Source of the DNA: Sabellastarte sp. h YS-2021
Lineage: Eukaryota; Annelida; Polychaeta; Sabellida; Sabellidae
Length of the DNA stretch: 64,000 nt
Direction: 5' to 3'
NCBI GenBank assembly: GCA_964017235.1
Contig: OZ024928.1
Coordinates: 150,498,881-150,562,880, forward strand
In this document: positions 1 through 8,582 of the stretch, one piece after another
Position numbering within the stretch: position 1 is the stretch's first letter
Layout: each line of letters opens with the position of its first letter
Made by a program: the position numbers and the translations under genes
The notes under the pieces: model-generated
Seen by the model: the letters and a program-made list of their open reading frames with translations, nothing else
What the model was told of the DNA's origin: nothing
Databases searched by the model: none

Positions 1-650
1 AAAAGCAGCCTTTCTGGCTTTAAAAGAGTTCCAAGACCTTTGCTCAACAAGATAGTACTTGTAGCAACTGACAACACCACAATAGTGTCATACATAAAGG
101 AAGGAGGAATGAGGTCGGGCCCACTTTGTGCCCTACTATGGAGAATCTTGACCTGGTGTACCAGGAAACAAGTGACTCTAAAGCACGACACATTCCAGGC
201 CGGCCCAATATGGTAGCAGACAGGCTGTCCAGGCTAGGCCAGACCATCCCAACAGTGGTTTCTCCTTCCAGAGGTCTTCCACTCTATGCAGTAGGTGGCA
301 CCGGCCCAAAATAAACTTATTTGCCACAAGGTTCAACAACAAGTCGCCTCTGTTTTGTGTCACCGGTACCGGATCCCCTGGCCACAGCAGTGGATGTGCT
401 CAGTCGGCCATGGTAGGATCTAAAAGCATACACCTTCTCACCATCAGCCATATTGGGCAAAGTGGTGGAGAAGTTGCAAGACTCCCCATGTAAGAGAATC
501 ATTCTGATTGCTCTGGGGTGGCCCAACATGCCTTGGTTTTGGGATCTAGTGGCCATGTCCAGCCACATCCCACTGAGCCTGCCCAACCTGTCCAGCCTGT
601 TCACAGCCATTCGATCAGATCCCTCACAGAAATCTGACAAATCTTAATCT
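1..650 (+). pseudogene. DIRS-1 RNase H C-terminal part and connection domain
   Basis: Two frames carry the signal. In the first, about 58-105, VATDNTTIVSYIKEGG matches the RNase H stretch with the active-site D (TDNTT) and the DIRS/retrovirus-like VSY-I/L-K/N-GG motif. In the next frame, about 181-240, ARHIPGRPNMVADRLSRLG matches the RNase H end that supplies the last catalytic H and D. The frame change between them is a frameshift. After that, 305-650 encodes degenerate DIRS sequence, including an APGWPGM-like segment read as ALGWPNMPWFWDL at about 507-550, which also occurs in DIRS-2 and DIRS-3. The N-terminal half is outside the window. Confidence 0.72.
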
Positions 651-849
651 CCATGCAGGGCTCCTAGAGCCTCAGCAATCGAGGAGCAGGACTTGTCTGA
701 GGCAGTGGCAGAAAGAATTGAGGCTCCTCAAAGGGGGGTCAATCAGATCAGTCTATGAGGCAAATGGGTCATTTTTTACCAAGTGATGTATCATTCATCA
801 GGTGGACTTCGGGCACCACCTGTAAAGTCAGTTGTTTACTTCCTTAGGT

Positions 850-2005
850 ACCTGTTTCAGGACAGGAAGTTGCAGCCCAGTACCATTGATGGTTACAGGT
901 CAGCCATTGCTGATAGTCTAGAATTTGCCCATCAATGTTAGTAAGGATGAAAATCTCACTCGTCTCCTGGATAGCTTCCACTGAGACAGACCCAAAGGCC
1001 GGAGGGGAACCCCCTCCTGGAACCTCTCCCTGGTTTTTGCACCAGCTGACCAGGTTCATTTTGAACCAATTAAAGGCCTCCTTGAAGCATTTGACCTTCA
1101 AGGCAGTTTTCCTCTTGGCCCTGGGTTCGGGCAAGCGTAGAAGTGAGATACATGCTTGGCAAACAGCCCAGCACCATTGATGGTTATAGGTCACCCATTG
1201 TTGATAAACTGGAAATTCACCCTTCAACATCAGTAAGGACGAAAATCTCGCTCGTCTCCTGGATAGTTTCCTGAGAGACAGACCCAGAGGCAGGAGTGGC
1301 ATACCCTCCTGGAACTTCTTACTGGCCGTGCACCAGCTAAGAATCCATTTGATCCAATCAAGGAGGCCCCCTTGAAGCATTTGACCTTTAAGACGGTATT
1401 CCTCTTGGCCCTTGGGTCGGGCAAGTGCAAAAGTGAGATTCATGCCTGGCAAAACTGATATATTGGACACCAATCCGATTGGTCAAAGGTGTCCCTGTAT
1501 CCATCACCCAGCTTTCTATCCTAGAATCAGCTGGCCATAGAGTGTCCAGTGTGGCCCCTGGGGTTATAACAGCCCTGGCCCCGACTCTGGATAGATCCCT
1601 CAAGTCTGACAGGTCCTTCTGTCCGGTCAGAGCATTGTGCTACTATTTGGACAGGACCTCAAACATCAGGCAGAATAAGGAGGTGGTTTTTGTCTCCTTT
1701 AAGAAAGGTTTCAACAAAGACATCTCACCTGCCACTATCTCCTCTTGGATCAAGCAGACTGTGATCCTATGTTATGAGCTCTCTGACCAGGAGGCCCACA
1801 TTTAACATCAGGTTAAAGCCCATGATGTCAGGGCCTTTGCTGCTTCTAAGGTCTTCCAGTTGGGAGTCTCCTTAGATCCAATCTTGTCAGCCTGCCACTG
1901 AAGTCACAATACCTTCACACAGTTCTATATGAAGGGCGGGGCTTGGGCTGATTCAGAGCTTTACCAATTGGGCTCGGTAGTGGCTGCTCAGCAGATCCAC
2001 TAGTG
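850..2005 (+). pseudogene. DIRS-1 tyrosine recombinase, duplicated and frameshifted
   Basis: Tyrosine recombinases cut and rejoin DNA with an R..H-x-x-R..Y active site. Here the first arginine box occurs twice because of a tandem duplication: GSGKRRSEIHAW at about 1126-1161 and GSGKCKSEIHAW at about 1418-1453, where the second copy has K in place of the conserved R. A well-preserved open stretch of 108 codons (1479-1805) covers the middle of the domain (CPVRALCYYLDR, VFVSFKKGF). After a TAA the frame continues with KAHDVRAFAAS (about 1817-1850), the H-x-x-R box. A stretch reading FTQFYMKG (about 1917-1937) supplies the likely nucleophile Y. Two stops and several shifts show that it is dead. 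Confidence 0.78.
873..1453 (+). repeat. tandem duplication (2 x about 290 bp) inside the recombinase
   Basis: Unit 1 (873-1163) and unit 2 (1164-1453) both begin CAGCCCAG(T/C)ACCATTGATGG and both end with the codons for SEIHAW. They are diverged by many substitutions and small indels. Each unit spans the recombinase N-terminal part up to the first catalytic arginine box. DIRS-2 has only one copy of this interval (about 23995-24190), so the duplication is private to DIRS-1. Confidence 0.85.
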
Positions 2006-2009
2006 GCCC

Positions 2010-2372
2010 TTAGATTGAGGAGATTTGTATATGTGCATAACAGTTCTTCATGTACATAAGAATTAAGTGTGGCGTGCTTCCTTTGGGAGGTTTATTTGCA
2101 TTCTGGGACTGAACTCATCCCTCTCTTCCCCTACCTCAGAGTAGGTCTGCAAAAAAGGGGGGGGCGACGGTGGTATAGCCCCGGGTAACCGGCTGCTGGC
2201 AACCGACCATGGCCTTGCAGGGTTTCCTGACCTTAAAGTCAACCCAGGCCTGGACTTATAGGTCTCCTGACGAAGTCAGCCTAGACCGTAGGTTAAAATT
2301 TGCTATTACTTGTGAGTTCACATAAGTCCCTAGTAACTTACCCGCCGACCAAGCGGTAGTTATTCAGCAATT
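2010..2372. other. non-coding DIRS-1 tail and junction sequence
   Basis: No coding signal is seen. Sequence to about 2165 is shared with the end of DIRS-2. The G-run at 2156-2164 is followed by GC-rich sequence with CCGGG-TAACCGG and other short inverted motifs. Beyond about 2200 I see nothing assignable. Confidence 0.5.
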
Positions 2373-2461
2373 GTCCATTGGATAGGATGTATTAACGCAA
2401 TAAAATTGCAAATTTAATAAGTAAATTAAATTTTTATAAGTTAATACCCTATCCAATGGAC
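2373..2461. repeat. 89-bp AT-rich unit with terminal inverted repeats
   Basis: The ends GTCCATTGGATAGG (2373-2386) and CCTATCCAATGGAC (2448-2461) are perfect inverted repeats. They continue imperfectly as GTATTAA / TTAATAC. The interior is almost pure A/T. The right half is also the left arm of the larger foldback at 2404-2730. It looks like a miniature inverted-repeat element or the folded end of one. Confidence 0.75.
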
Positions 2462-2730
2462 ACACAAGACTTGACCCCGCTATCAGCTTACTAGGGGTCT
2501 AATAGTTTTAGACAACGAAAAAGATGCTATGACGTCATGTTGTCTAGACAGGAAGTAAATACCATGCGCCACCTGGCGAATGCACAGTACTGGGACCGGC
2601 CAGCCGGTGGAAACACAGGACGTCTTTTTCTGGCGTTTGGCGGGCCGGTCTGCGCCGACCGGTTTAGCAATTGTCCATTGGATAGGGTATTAACTTATAA
2701 AAATTTAATTTACTTATTAAATTTGCAAAT
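2404..2730. repeat. 327-bp foldback element with 58-bp arms
   Basis: The left arm (2404-2461) and right arm (2673-2730) are reverse complements with about one mismatch in 58. The 211-bp spacer is much richer in G+C than its surroundings and contains further hairpins: CCGGCCAGCCGG at about 2597-2608, and CCGGTC-TGCGCC-GACCGG at about 2644-2661. It also holds TGACGTCA at about 2529-2536. No protein is apparent. The near-identity of the arms suggests recent insertion or active correction. It lies between DIRS-1 and exon 3 of the transporter gene, in what should be that gene's next intron. Confidence 0.82.
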
Positions 2731-2930
2731 GTAATGACAAGATTAATTTGCAAACTAAAAGTTATGAAAGTGTAAAATTTATTAATTCATCTATTTATTA
2801 ATGTAAGTATAGCTGTCATTGAAGATACTACAATTACGTAAAAGTACTTATAATAATCAGTTGCAGAAATCCTTTATAACTCTATGATAGGAGAAATAGC
2901 TATAAGCAACACAGACAGAAAAGTGTTTAC

Positions 2931-3773
2931 CTGTAAATAAACCAAACAGGGAAGCACAAGCAGCATAGCTATAGAAATCCCAGCTCAATGTTGTAAGCAT
3001 TACCACAACACCTTGACCCAATGCACCTACACCACAGAGTAACAGTCTATTACTACACTTGAAGTTCACTACACAGCTTGTGCAGAGTCTAGTTAGAGTT
3101 GACAGCAACCCAGCAATAGAGGGCAGTAAAGAAGATTCCATCTTACTGATACCATCGACATGAGCTTTCAGAGAGATAAATCTGTAAAACAGTATTGAAG
3201 GATACTGTATCAGAACCAAGGCTAATGTGTACTGAATATACACTGGCATTTTAAACAGGGACAAGTCCCAAGTGTTTCTGCAAAACCTGATACAATTGTT
3301 GTAGTCTGTCTCATTTTGCTCAAACTCTTTTTTTGATTCTTGTAAGGTATCTTCTTTGGTACTTGTGTCTGATTCATGTGTTGTCCTCGAGTTGCCTTCA
3401 GTTGAACTATTCTTAGCATTTGGTCTATCTGTGGTATTTAAGATCTTGTTGGATGGTTTATCCTCTTTGTGTTGGTTTTTTCTGTATGTTTTAGTACCGT
3501 TCACTATTTCGTTTCTATTTTCTTGTATTTGAGACAAATCAAAAGGTCTGTAGAGACTAGATACTACAAGTATCTGTAACTCAATGCCAGCATGGATGAT
3601 CATGGCTCCCCTCCAGCCATAGTATTGTATGAGGAGCTGAAGTAATGGCATCAGTATAAAAGTGCCCAGACCTTGGCCCATCAGTGAGAAACCTGCAGCA
3701 CATGGTCGATGCTTGTCAAAATAGTACTGAACCATCAGTATAGGTGGCACCACTGTCCAGCCACAACCAAACC
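2931..3773 (-). CDS. gene 1 exon 3: TM4 to TM10 with the central loop
   Basis: The acceptor is TTGTCTAG|GG (3774/3773). This choice keeps phase 1 and gives 19 residues from the junction to YYF, as in gene 2. The donor is ACAG|GTAAAC (2931/2930). The central cytoplasmic loop is rich in K, N, E, T and S. Unlike gene 2 there is no intron at FYR|FIS (about 3182). Confidence 0.85.
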
Positions 3774-6355
3774 CTAGACAACATACAATACCAGTAAACA
3801 TATGTGAAATCTGATGATAAAAATTGATTTGTACAATTTCAATGTAGACATATTTATATTTGTAATATAACTATTACATAACATTATTTTGCATGAAGTT
3901 GCAGTATTGTGTAAACTTTAGTCATTCTAAATTACAGTATTATGAAAACTTTATTTATGTGAATTTTCTATATACTTTTATGTCACCATTAGCATTTATT
4001 TAGGAATAATAAGGGAGTCATATGTATAATATTACTGCATGTTCCAAAGATCTTTCAAAAAGTATTTTCAAGGGTCACCATTAATAGTTTGTTAAATGGT
4101 GTAAGTCTAATTCAAAAGCCATTTAACATAAAATAAGGTTATGCTATCAGAATAAACGCATCTGTTTGGGAAAGATAAAGAAGCCACACAAAAGTTCCCC
4201 AGAGGCTCAACAAATAGTTTTAGAAATCAACGTATGATAAAATCTAGAGAAATTCTGCCTGTTTGACCCCATATTTATTAGGCTTTATACAATGCAAATG
4301 TACATGGTAAAATGGTCGGGGCTCCTTCTATGCTATAAATTGTCACTTTATGCCAGAGGTAATGCATGTATATGTATGTAATACATATAGGGCAATTTAA
4401 AATTACAAAAGCTGTAGACATAATTGTTGTACAAGTAAATCATCCTTGTATACACAGAGTCCATTCAATCTAAAGATGTACTCATGCCTTGTTGTTACAC
4501 ATAAATCTTCTCATGGAGTCATATAGGTTTAGCTCCACTTGACTTCTGCACACTGTGTTGCTACTCACCAGCCAACACTCCATAGCATATGTACAGCCAC
4601 ACAGTTGAGGTGGTCTGTGAACTTATCAGTAAACCAATCACTACCAAAAGTGTCCCAGCAAAAGAGACCACACGACAGTCAAAGCGGTCCACCAAAGGTC
4701 CAGTGAATAGACCTACAAAATATGCATAAAGCATGATTACCTCTGCCAAGGTGGTATTATTTCGATGACTGTTTGTCTGTTTGCATTATGAAAGCAGCAT
4801 TATGAAAATATTACTAGTTGGAACATCATGAAAAAATGAGTAAAAAATCAGAATATGGTCTTGGTCCAACTTAATCCTATTAAATTTTAGATTGATCTGA
4901 ATCACTGTCAGGGTACAAAAAATAATGTGGATTTTCCCATTTACTTATTATTGCGTGCCTCAGCAGAGGTATACTCTCTCCAAACCCTCTCGGTGAACTA
5001 TCATTCTGCTTGACTTTTTATCTAGGGTTGGCAACTTGCAACAGTATCGTGGATTCATATAAATGTAAAACTGGATAAATCAATCAAACTACCTAGGAAA
5101 TCTTATTTTGCATATTTTATAAATTGACATAATGTTATCTTTTGCTCCCTGTAAGTCAGACACAAGCTGCAGTCACAACCATCTTTGTTTCTGTAGTTTA
5201 TTATTCATATTGGGAATTCCGTTCATATTTAATTTTTTGTACATTTGGCAGTACTGCCATTCCTGGATATGCTGTGGTTTCAGCCAAGGCTCTTTGCTTG
5301 TTTTTGAATAACTGAATATTGTGCATTCTGTACACACATGGTTTTATCACCACTCTATTATGCAAACCACAAAGATACAGGTTTTGACTTTCTCCTTCTA
5401 ATAAAATAAAGTGCCAGGTATAAAAGTCCCACAGAATATGCTAGTGGACCAACCTATCATGCTAAATAACTACTGAGGGGCCATGGTGATGCAGTTGTAA
5501 CACACTCTTCTCCCATCTCTGAGGTCGGCGGTTCAAACCCCTGACCTTATGTGGGAAAGTTGGTAGTTGCTTAGTGATGGTTGGCAGTTTACAGTACAGA
5601 ACCTTGACCAAGTGTATGTACTGATTTCCTCTGCCCACAAGACACCTGTCATGATATGACCTTTACAGTGTTGACTTGAAACCTACGTAAAATCCCAAAT
5701 AAATAAATGACTACTGATTTGCTTCAATTACCTATCTTTAAGTACTGGTATGCCTTAATTGTCCATATTTAATTACCTATACTGCTAGTAGTAATATTAG
5801 CAGTATAATGTAATATTTTTTGTGAGTTTTAATTTAATTAAATGTCAAATAGTAATACATGGTTATATTGCTTGCATGTGGCTACATGTATTGATATCTG
5901 GGAGGAGTTTTCTTTAATTCAGCCAGTGCAAAATAATTTTTATATTTCACGTGCATGCAGCAAAACCTGTTATGTATCCCTGATCACATGAGTGTACTCT
6001 TATCAGCACTGTATGTCCATACATATACTCTCCAATATATATGCGAAAATTGATGAATGATTCCTTTTATGTATCTTTAAATCTCACTGTTGACATCATG
6101 TGGGAAAAATAGGAGGCCTTTCCAAATATGGCCTTAGAAAGTTCATACTATCTGAACCTACTGACCAGAAAAGTAGTTGAGTCCGTTGAGTGTTCCTCCC
6201 ACCATGCCGAGGGCCATGATTCCACCCTCAAACACCTCTATCCAGTCCAGGATGTAGATGGATGCTGCAGTAAACAGGCCTGCCCACAGAATGTGGTTCA
6301 TCAGTGCAGCAAACAGCACCACCCAGGCGTAGCCTTTGTCACGTTCTGTCTCCAT
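2931..6355 (-). CDS. SLC16/monocarboxylate-transporter-like gene 1 (3' end missing)
   Basis: The predicted protein is a major-facilitator transporter of the SLC16 family. Members move monocarboxylates or related small solutes across membranes, often with protons; the substrate here cannot be told. Three exons give about 392 residues. The start ATG at 6355 is chosen because an in-frame TAG lies 12 bp upstream and the family TM1 motif follows at once (DKGYAWVVLFAALMNHILWAG, shortened family form D/E-G-G/S-W/F-G/A-W). Other markers are a TM2-3 loop GPLVDRFDCR, the TM4-5 signature YYFDKHRPCAAGFSLMGQG, a long charged central loop (about residues 195-265) and a TM8 arginine in SIAGLLSTLTR. Coding stops at a good splice donor after TM10. 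The two last exons known from gene 2 (TM10 end to the stop) are not found in 1-2930, so the gene continues off the window or was truncated by DIRS-1. Confidence 0.85.
3774..5468 (-). other. gene 1 introns 2 and 1 (proximal), apart from exon 2
   Basis: AT-rich intron sequence flanks exon 2. Apart from exon 2 (4569-4712) I see no further exon, no open frame with family similarity and no clear element. Confidence 0.6.
4569..4712 (-). CDS. gene 1 exon 2: TM2 end to TM4 start
   Basis: The acceptor TTTTGTAG|GT is at 4713/4712, the donor G|GTGAGT at 4569/4568. Both splice in phase 1. The exon encodes LFTGPLVDRFDCRVVSFAG through WLYICYGVLA, the conserved TM2-TM3 loop and TM3 of the family. Confidence 0.85.
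5469..5718 (+). mobile_element. tRNA-derived SINE with target-site duplication
   Basis: The body is 5477-5710 and is flanked by the direct repeat ACTACTGA (5469-5476 and 5711-5718). The head has an internal polymerase III promoter: a box-A-like TGGTGATGCAGTTGTAAC (about 5485-5502) and box-B-like GGTTCAAACCC (about 5530-5540). The tail is AAATAAATAAATG, a short repeated 3' end such as is used by partner LINE machinery. The same (AAAT)n tail type ends the LINE at 27730. It sits in intron 1 of gene 1 in the opposite orientation. Confidence 0.82.
5719..6165 (-). other. gene 1 intron 1, distal part
   Basis: AT-rich intron sequence between the SINE and exon 1. Nothing else is recognised. Confidence 0.5.
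6166..6355 (-). CDS. gene 1 exon 1: start codon, TM1, start of TM2
   Basis: It encodes METERDKGYAWVV onward, ending NGLNYFSG, with the last codon split after its first base. The donor is G|GTCAGT (6166/6165). An AG at about 6369-6370 just upstream (TTTTATAG) could be the acceptor of an untranslated first exon; this is not certain. Confidence 0.85.
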
Positions 6356-7463
6356 TGCCTGTCCCTATAAAACCAATTCAAAGCAGCTGTCAGAAATAAA
6401 ATTTAGACTTGGACAACTCTATATTGATTGATACCGTGTCTTTGTTGACTGTAATCCCATTTTGTAAAATGTAGTTTCTTTTTCAGACCATTAGTATCCT
6501 ACAAAATTTGTGTTATTTGTTCGTTCATCATACCATACTGATCCACAATACTGGAGATATTCTTTTTTGTATCACAGTATGTACAGCACTTTTTTACATC
6601 ACAATATAGGATTTTAATGCTGTAGCTTGCACAAATACTACACTGATCTTATCATACATTGTAGAGCTTGCCTTATTTCTTTATGTTGAGTGTAGCCTCT
6701 TTAATTCAGATTTCAGCTGTAAGGTCCTGTTTTTTTTCTTGTTTTGTAAACTTTAACTGTACTCTATTTCACCCAATATATATAGCAATAGGACATTTGT
6801 TGGATCATTGAACTGGTTGATAAAAATGTACAATCCATAATTTAGTATATATATATATATATGCCTTGGAACATGTGTCACTGGAATGTAGTCATGAAAA
6901 TGATTGTCTTTTAATAAGAGTTATAGGGTCAGAAGCCACATTCCACAGTTACAGCTCATTCAAAGAGACACTTATAAAAACTTTTCAATGTTGATTTTGT
7001 ATTTTCATTGGTTCTTGGTCTGTTTGGGTGAATAAGATTTGAATGAAAAAAAATTGTGTTTTTAATCCATTTGATGGAACACATTCAGATAAATACTGTA
7101 CAAGTAGAAATTTTAGCTAGAAAATAATTTCACTAATTCCCAATATTTAAGTTATTCACTATTAGTTATTTTCACTAATGATTAGTTTCTACTAAAGAGG
7201 TTACTACAGATTTAAAATTTCCCTAGGAAGTAATTTTCAATGTTCAGACATATTAAAATTCCTTTGGTAATTTAAAGTTTTAGAATAAGTACAGAATTTT
7301 TGCGAGTACATTTCAGTTCTTTTGAGGTGGTTACGGATTGGAATAACTTTGTATCCAAACAAATAGAAAATTCTTAAAAAATGCTCAACTCAAAGTATTT
7401 GTCCTTTATAACATTCAGTATATTTCAAAGATAGAAACAAATCTTCTCTAATTATTCAAAAAA
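6356..7463. other. AT-rich upstream flank of gene 1
   Basis: No coding exon is seen. A (TA)n run occupies about 6846-6861. The promoter and any non-coding first exon should be here or farther right, but no element can be assigned from the sequence with confidence. Confidence 0.45.
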
Positions 7464-7621
7464 GTACATGGGTGGTCACTCAGATAAACGAACTAGAGAT
7501 AAACGGTCTTCAGAAAGTACAGCATAAAAACGCTAAAAGGTTTAAGCAAAAATATAACACAAACCAAATGTCATGGTAAGTATTGTTTAAGTATATTCTG
7601 TTGTTTAGTTTGTGCAATTTT

Positions 7622-8110
7622 TACCCCACAACCCTTAAGGGCTGTTGGGGTATTGTTTTCACCCATGGTGTCCGGATGGGTGGGCAGGTGGGTGGCGGGA
7701 AAAAGTTTGTCTGGGCTGTATCTCAGAAACTGTAAGGTGTAGAAAGTTCATACTGGGTAGGGACATTGGTTAGGGGGTGTAGGTGTGCAACGTCATGGTC
7801 TGACCTTGATTTGACCTTGCCGTAGTGACCTTGAGTTTGAAAATCTTGTCCGGGCTATATCTCAGAAACTGTAAGGTGTAGGAAGTTGATACTTGGTAGG
7901 GATATTGGTTAGGGATTGTGGGTGTGCAACATCATGGTGTTACCTTGATTTGACCTTGGACCTTGTTATAGTGACTGTGAGTTTTAAAATCTTGTCTGGG
8001 CTATTTCTTGGATTCCATAAGGTGTAGAAGGTTGACACTTGGTAGGGACATTGGTTAAGGGGTGTAGGTGTGCTTCATGGTGTGACCTTTTTGCTTTGCC
8101 AAAGTGTGTT
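7622..8110 (+). mobile_element. Helentron-like element C1, 5' half with tandem core
   Basis: It begins with the hairpin TACCCCACAACCC-TTAA-GGGCTGTTGGGGTA (7622-7652), preceded by a T-run. A core of about three 150-bp monomers follows, each with GGGCTATATCTCAGAAACTGTAAGGTG, ACATTGGTTAGG and TGACCTTGATTTGACCTTG motifs. The 3' half of the same family lies at 17890-18156 and the LINE fills the gap. The whole-element copy for comparison is C2 (38365-39338). Confidence 0.72.
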
Positions 8111-8582
8111 CACCTGTCATATTTGAGACATCTTTCTCTTATGACAAAGATATATGGATTGCTGCAGCTGATTATTATATGCACTTTTACATATTTTTTT
8201 TTCCACCATCAGAATTCAGATGTCACATGCCTTCTATAAATGCAAGCGGACATATAGAATGGTCACGTGACTTAGATTCATTAAGATTGCAAGTAGATCA
8301 CTAAACACTAACAATGTATTTTATGGAACACAGTTGTCTGTAAGGAATCAGGCATTTTTATGAAGTAAATATCACAGAAGGCATATACATTTAAAAATAT
8401 ATTGATGGACAAACTGTTTTCATCATATGGCAATCAATCATTCATTTATATGACCATAAAAGTAAATCTTTCAAAACATTTTACAATATCAGCAAAATCA
8501 TTGTCTAAATTTCTATAAATACCTTTTTGAATTTCTACACATGATTTTACATAACTTAATACATTGACATTACACCAAATAC

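Larger units (their letters stand above)
1..2160 (+). mobile_element. DIRS-type retrotransposon (DIRS-1), 3' part, degenerate
   Basis: This is the right-hand part of a DIRS-like retrotransposon; the window opens inside its RNase H domain. DIRS elements replicate through reverse transcriptase and RNase H and integrate with a tyrosine recombinase instead of an integrase. Visible in order are RNase H and a downstream connection domain (to about 650), then a tyrosine recombinase with an internal duplication (850-2005), then a G-run at 2156-2164. The segment from 1980 to 2160 is closely similar to 24720-24870, the end of DIRS-2, so the two belong to related families. Frameshifts and stops make it inactive. 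The 3' boundary is uncertain, because no inverted terminal repeat was found. It lies where the missing 3' exons of the neighbouring transporter gene would be expected. Confidence 0.8.

Noticed and set aside
844-1473. Minus-strand open frame of 209 codons
   Set aside because: It is antisense to the duplicated DIRS-1 recombinase and is repeated within itself because of that duplication. The sense strand carries the conserved motifs.
3774-3801. Start of gene 1 exon 3 at ATG 3801, or a non-canonical TG acceptor at about 3792
   Set aside because: The acceptor CTAG at 3775-3774 keeps the phase and gives the same junction-to-YYF length as gene 2.
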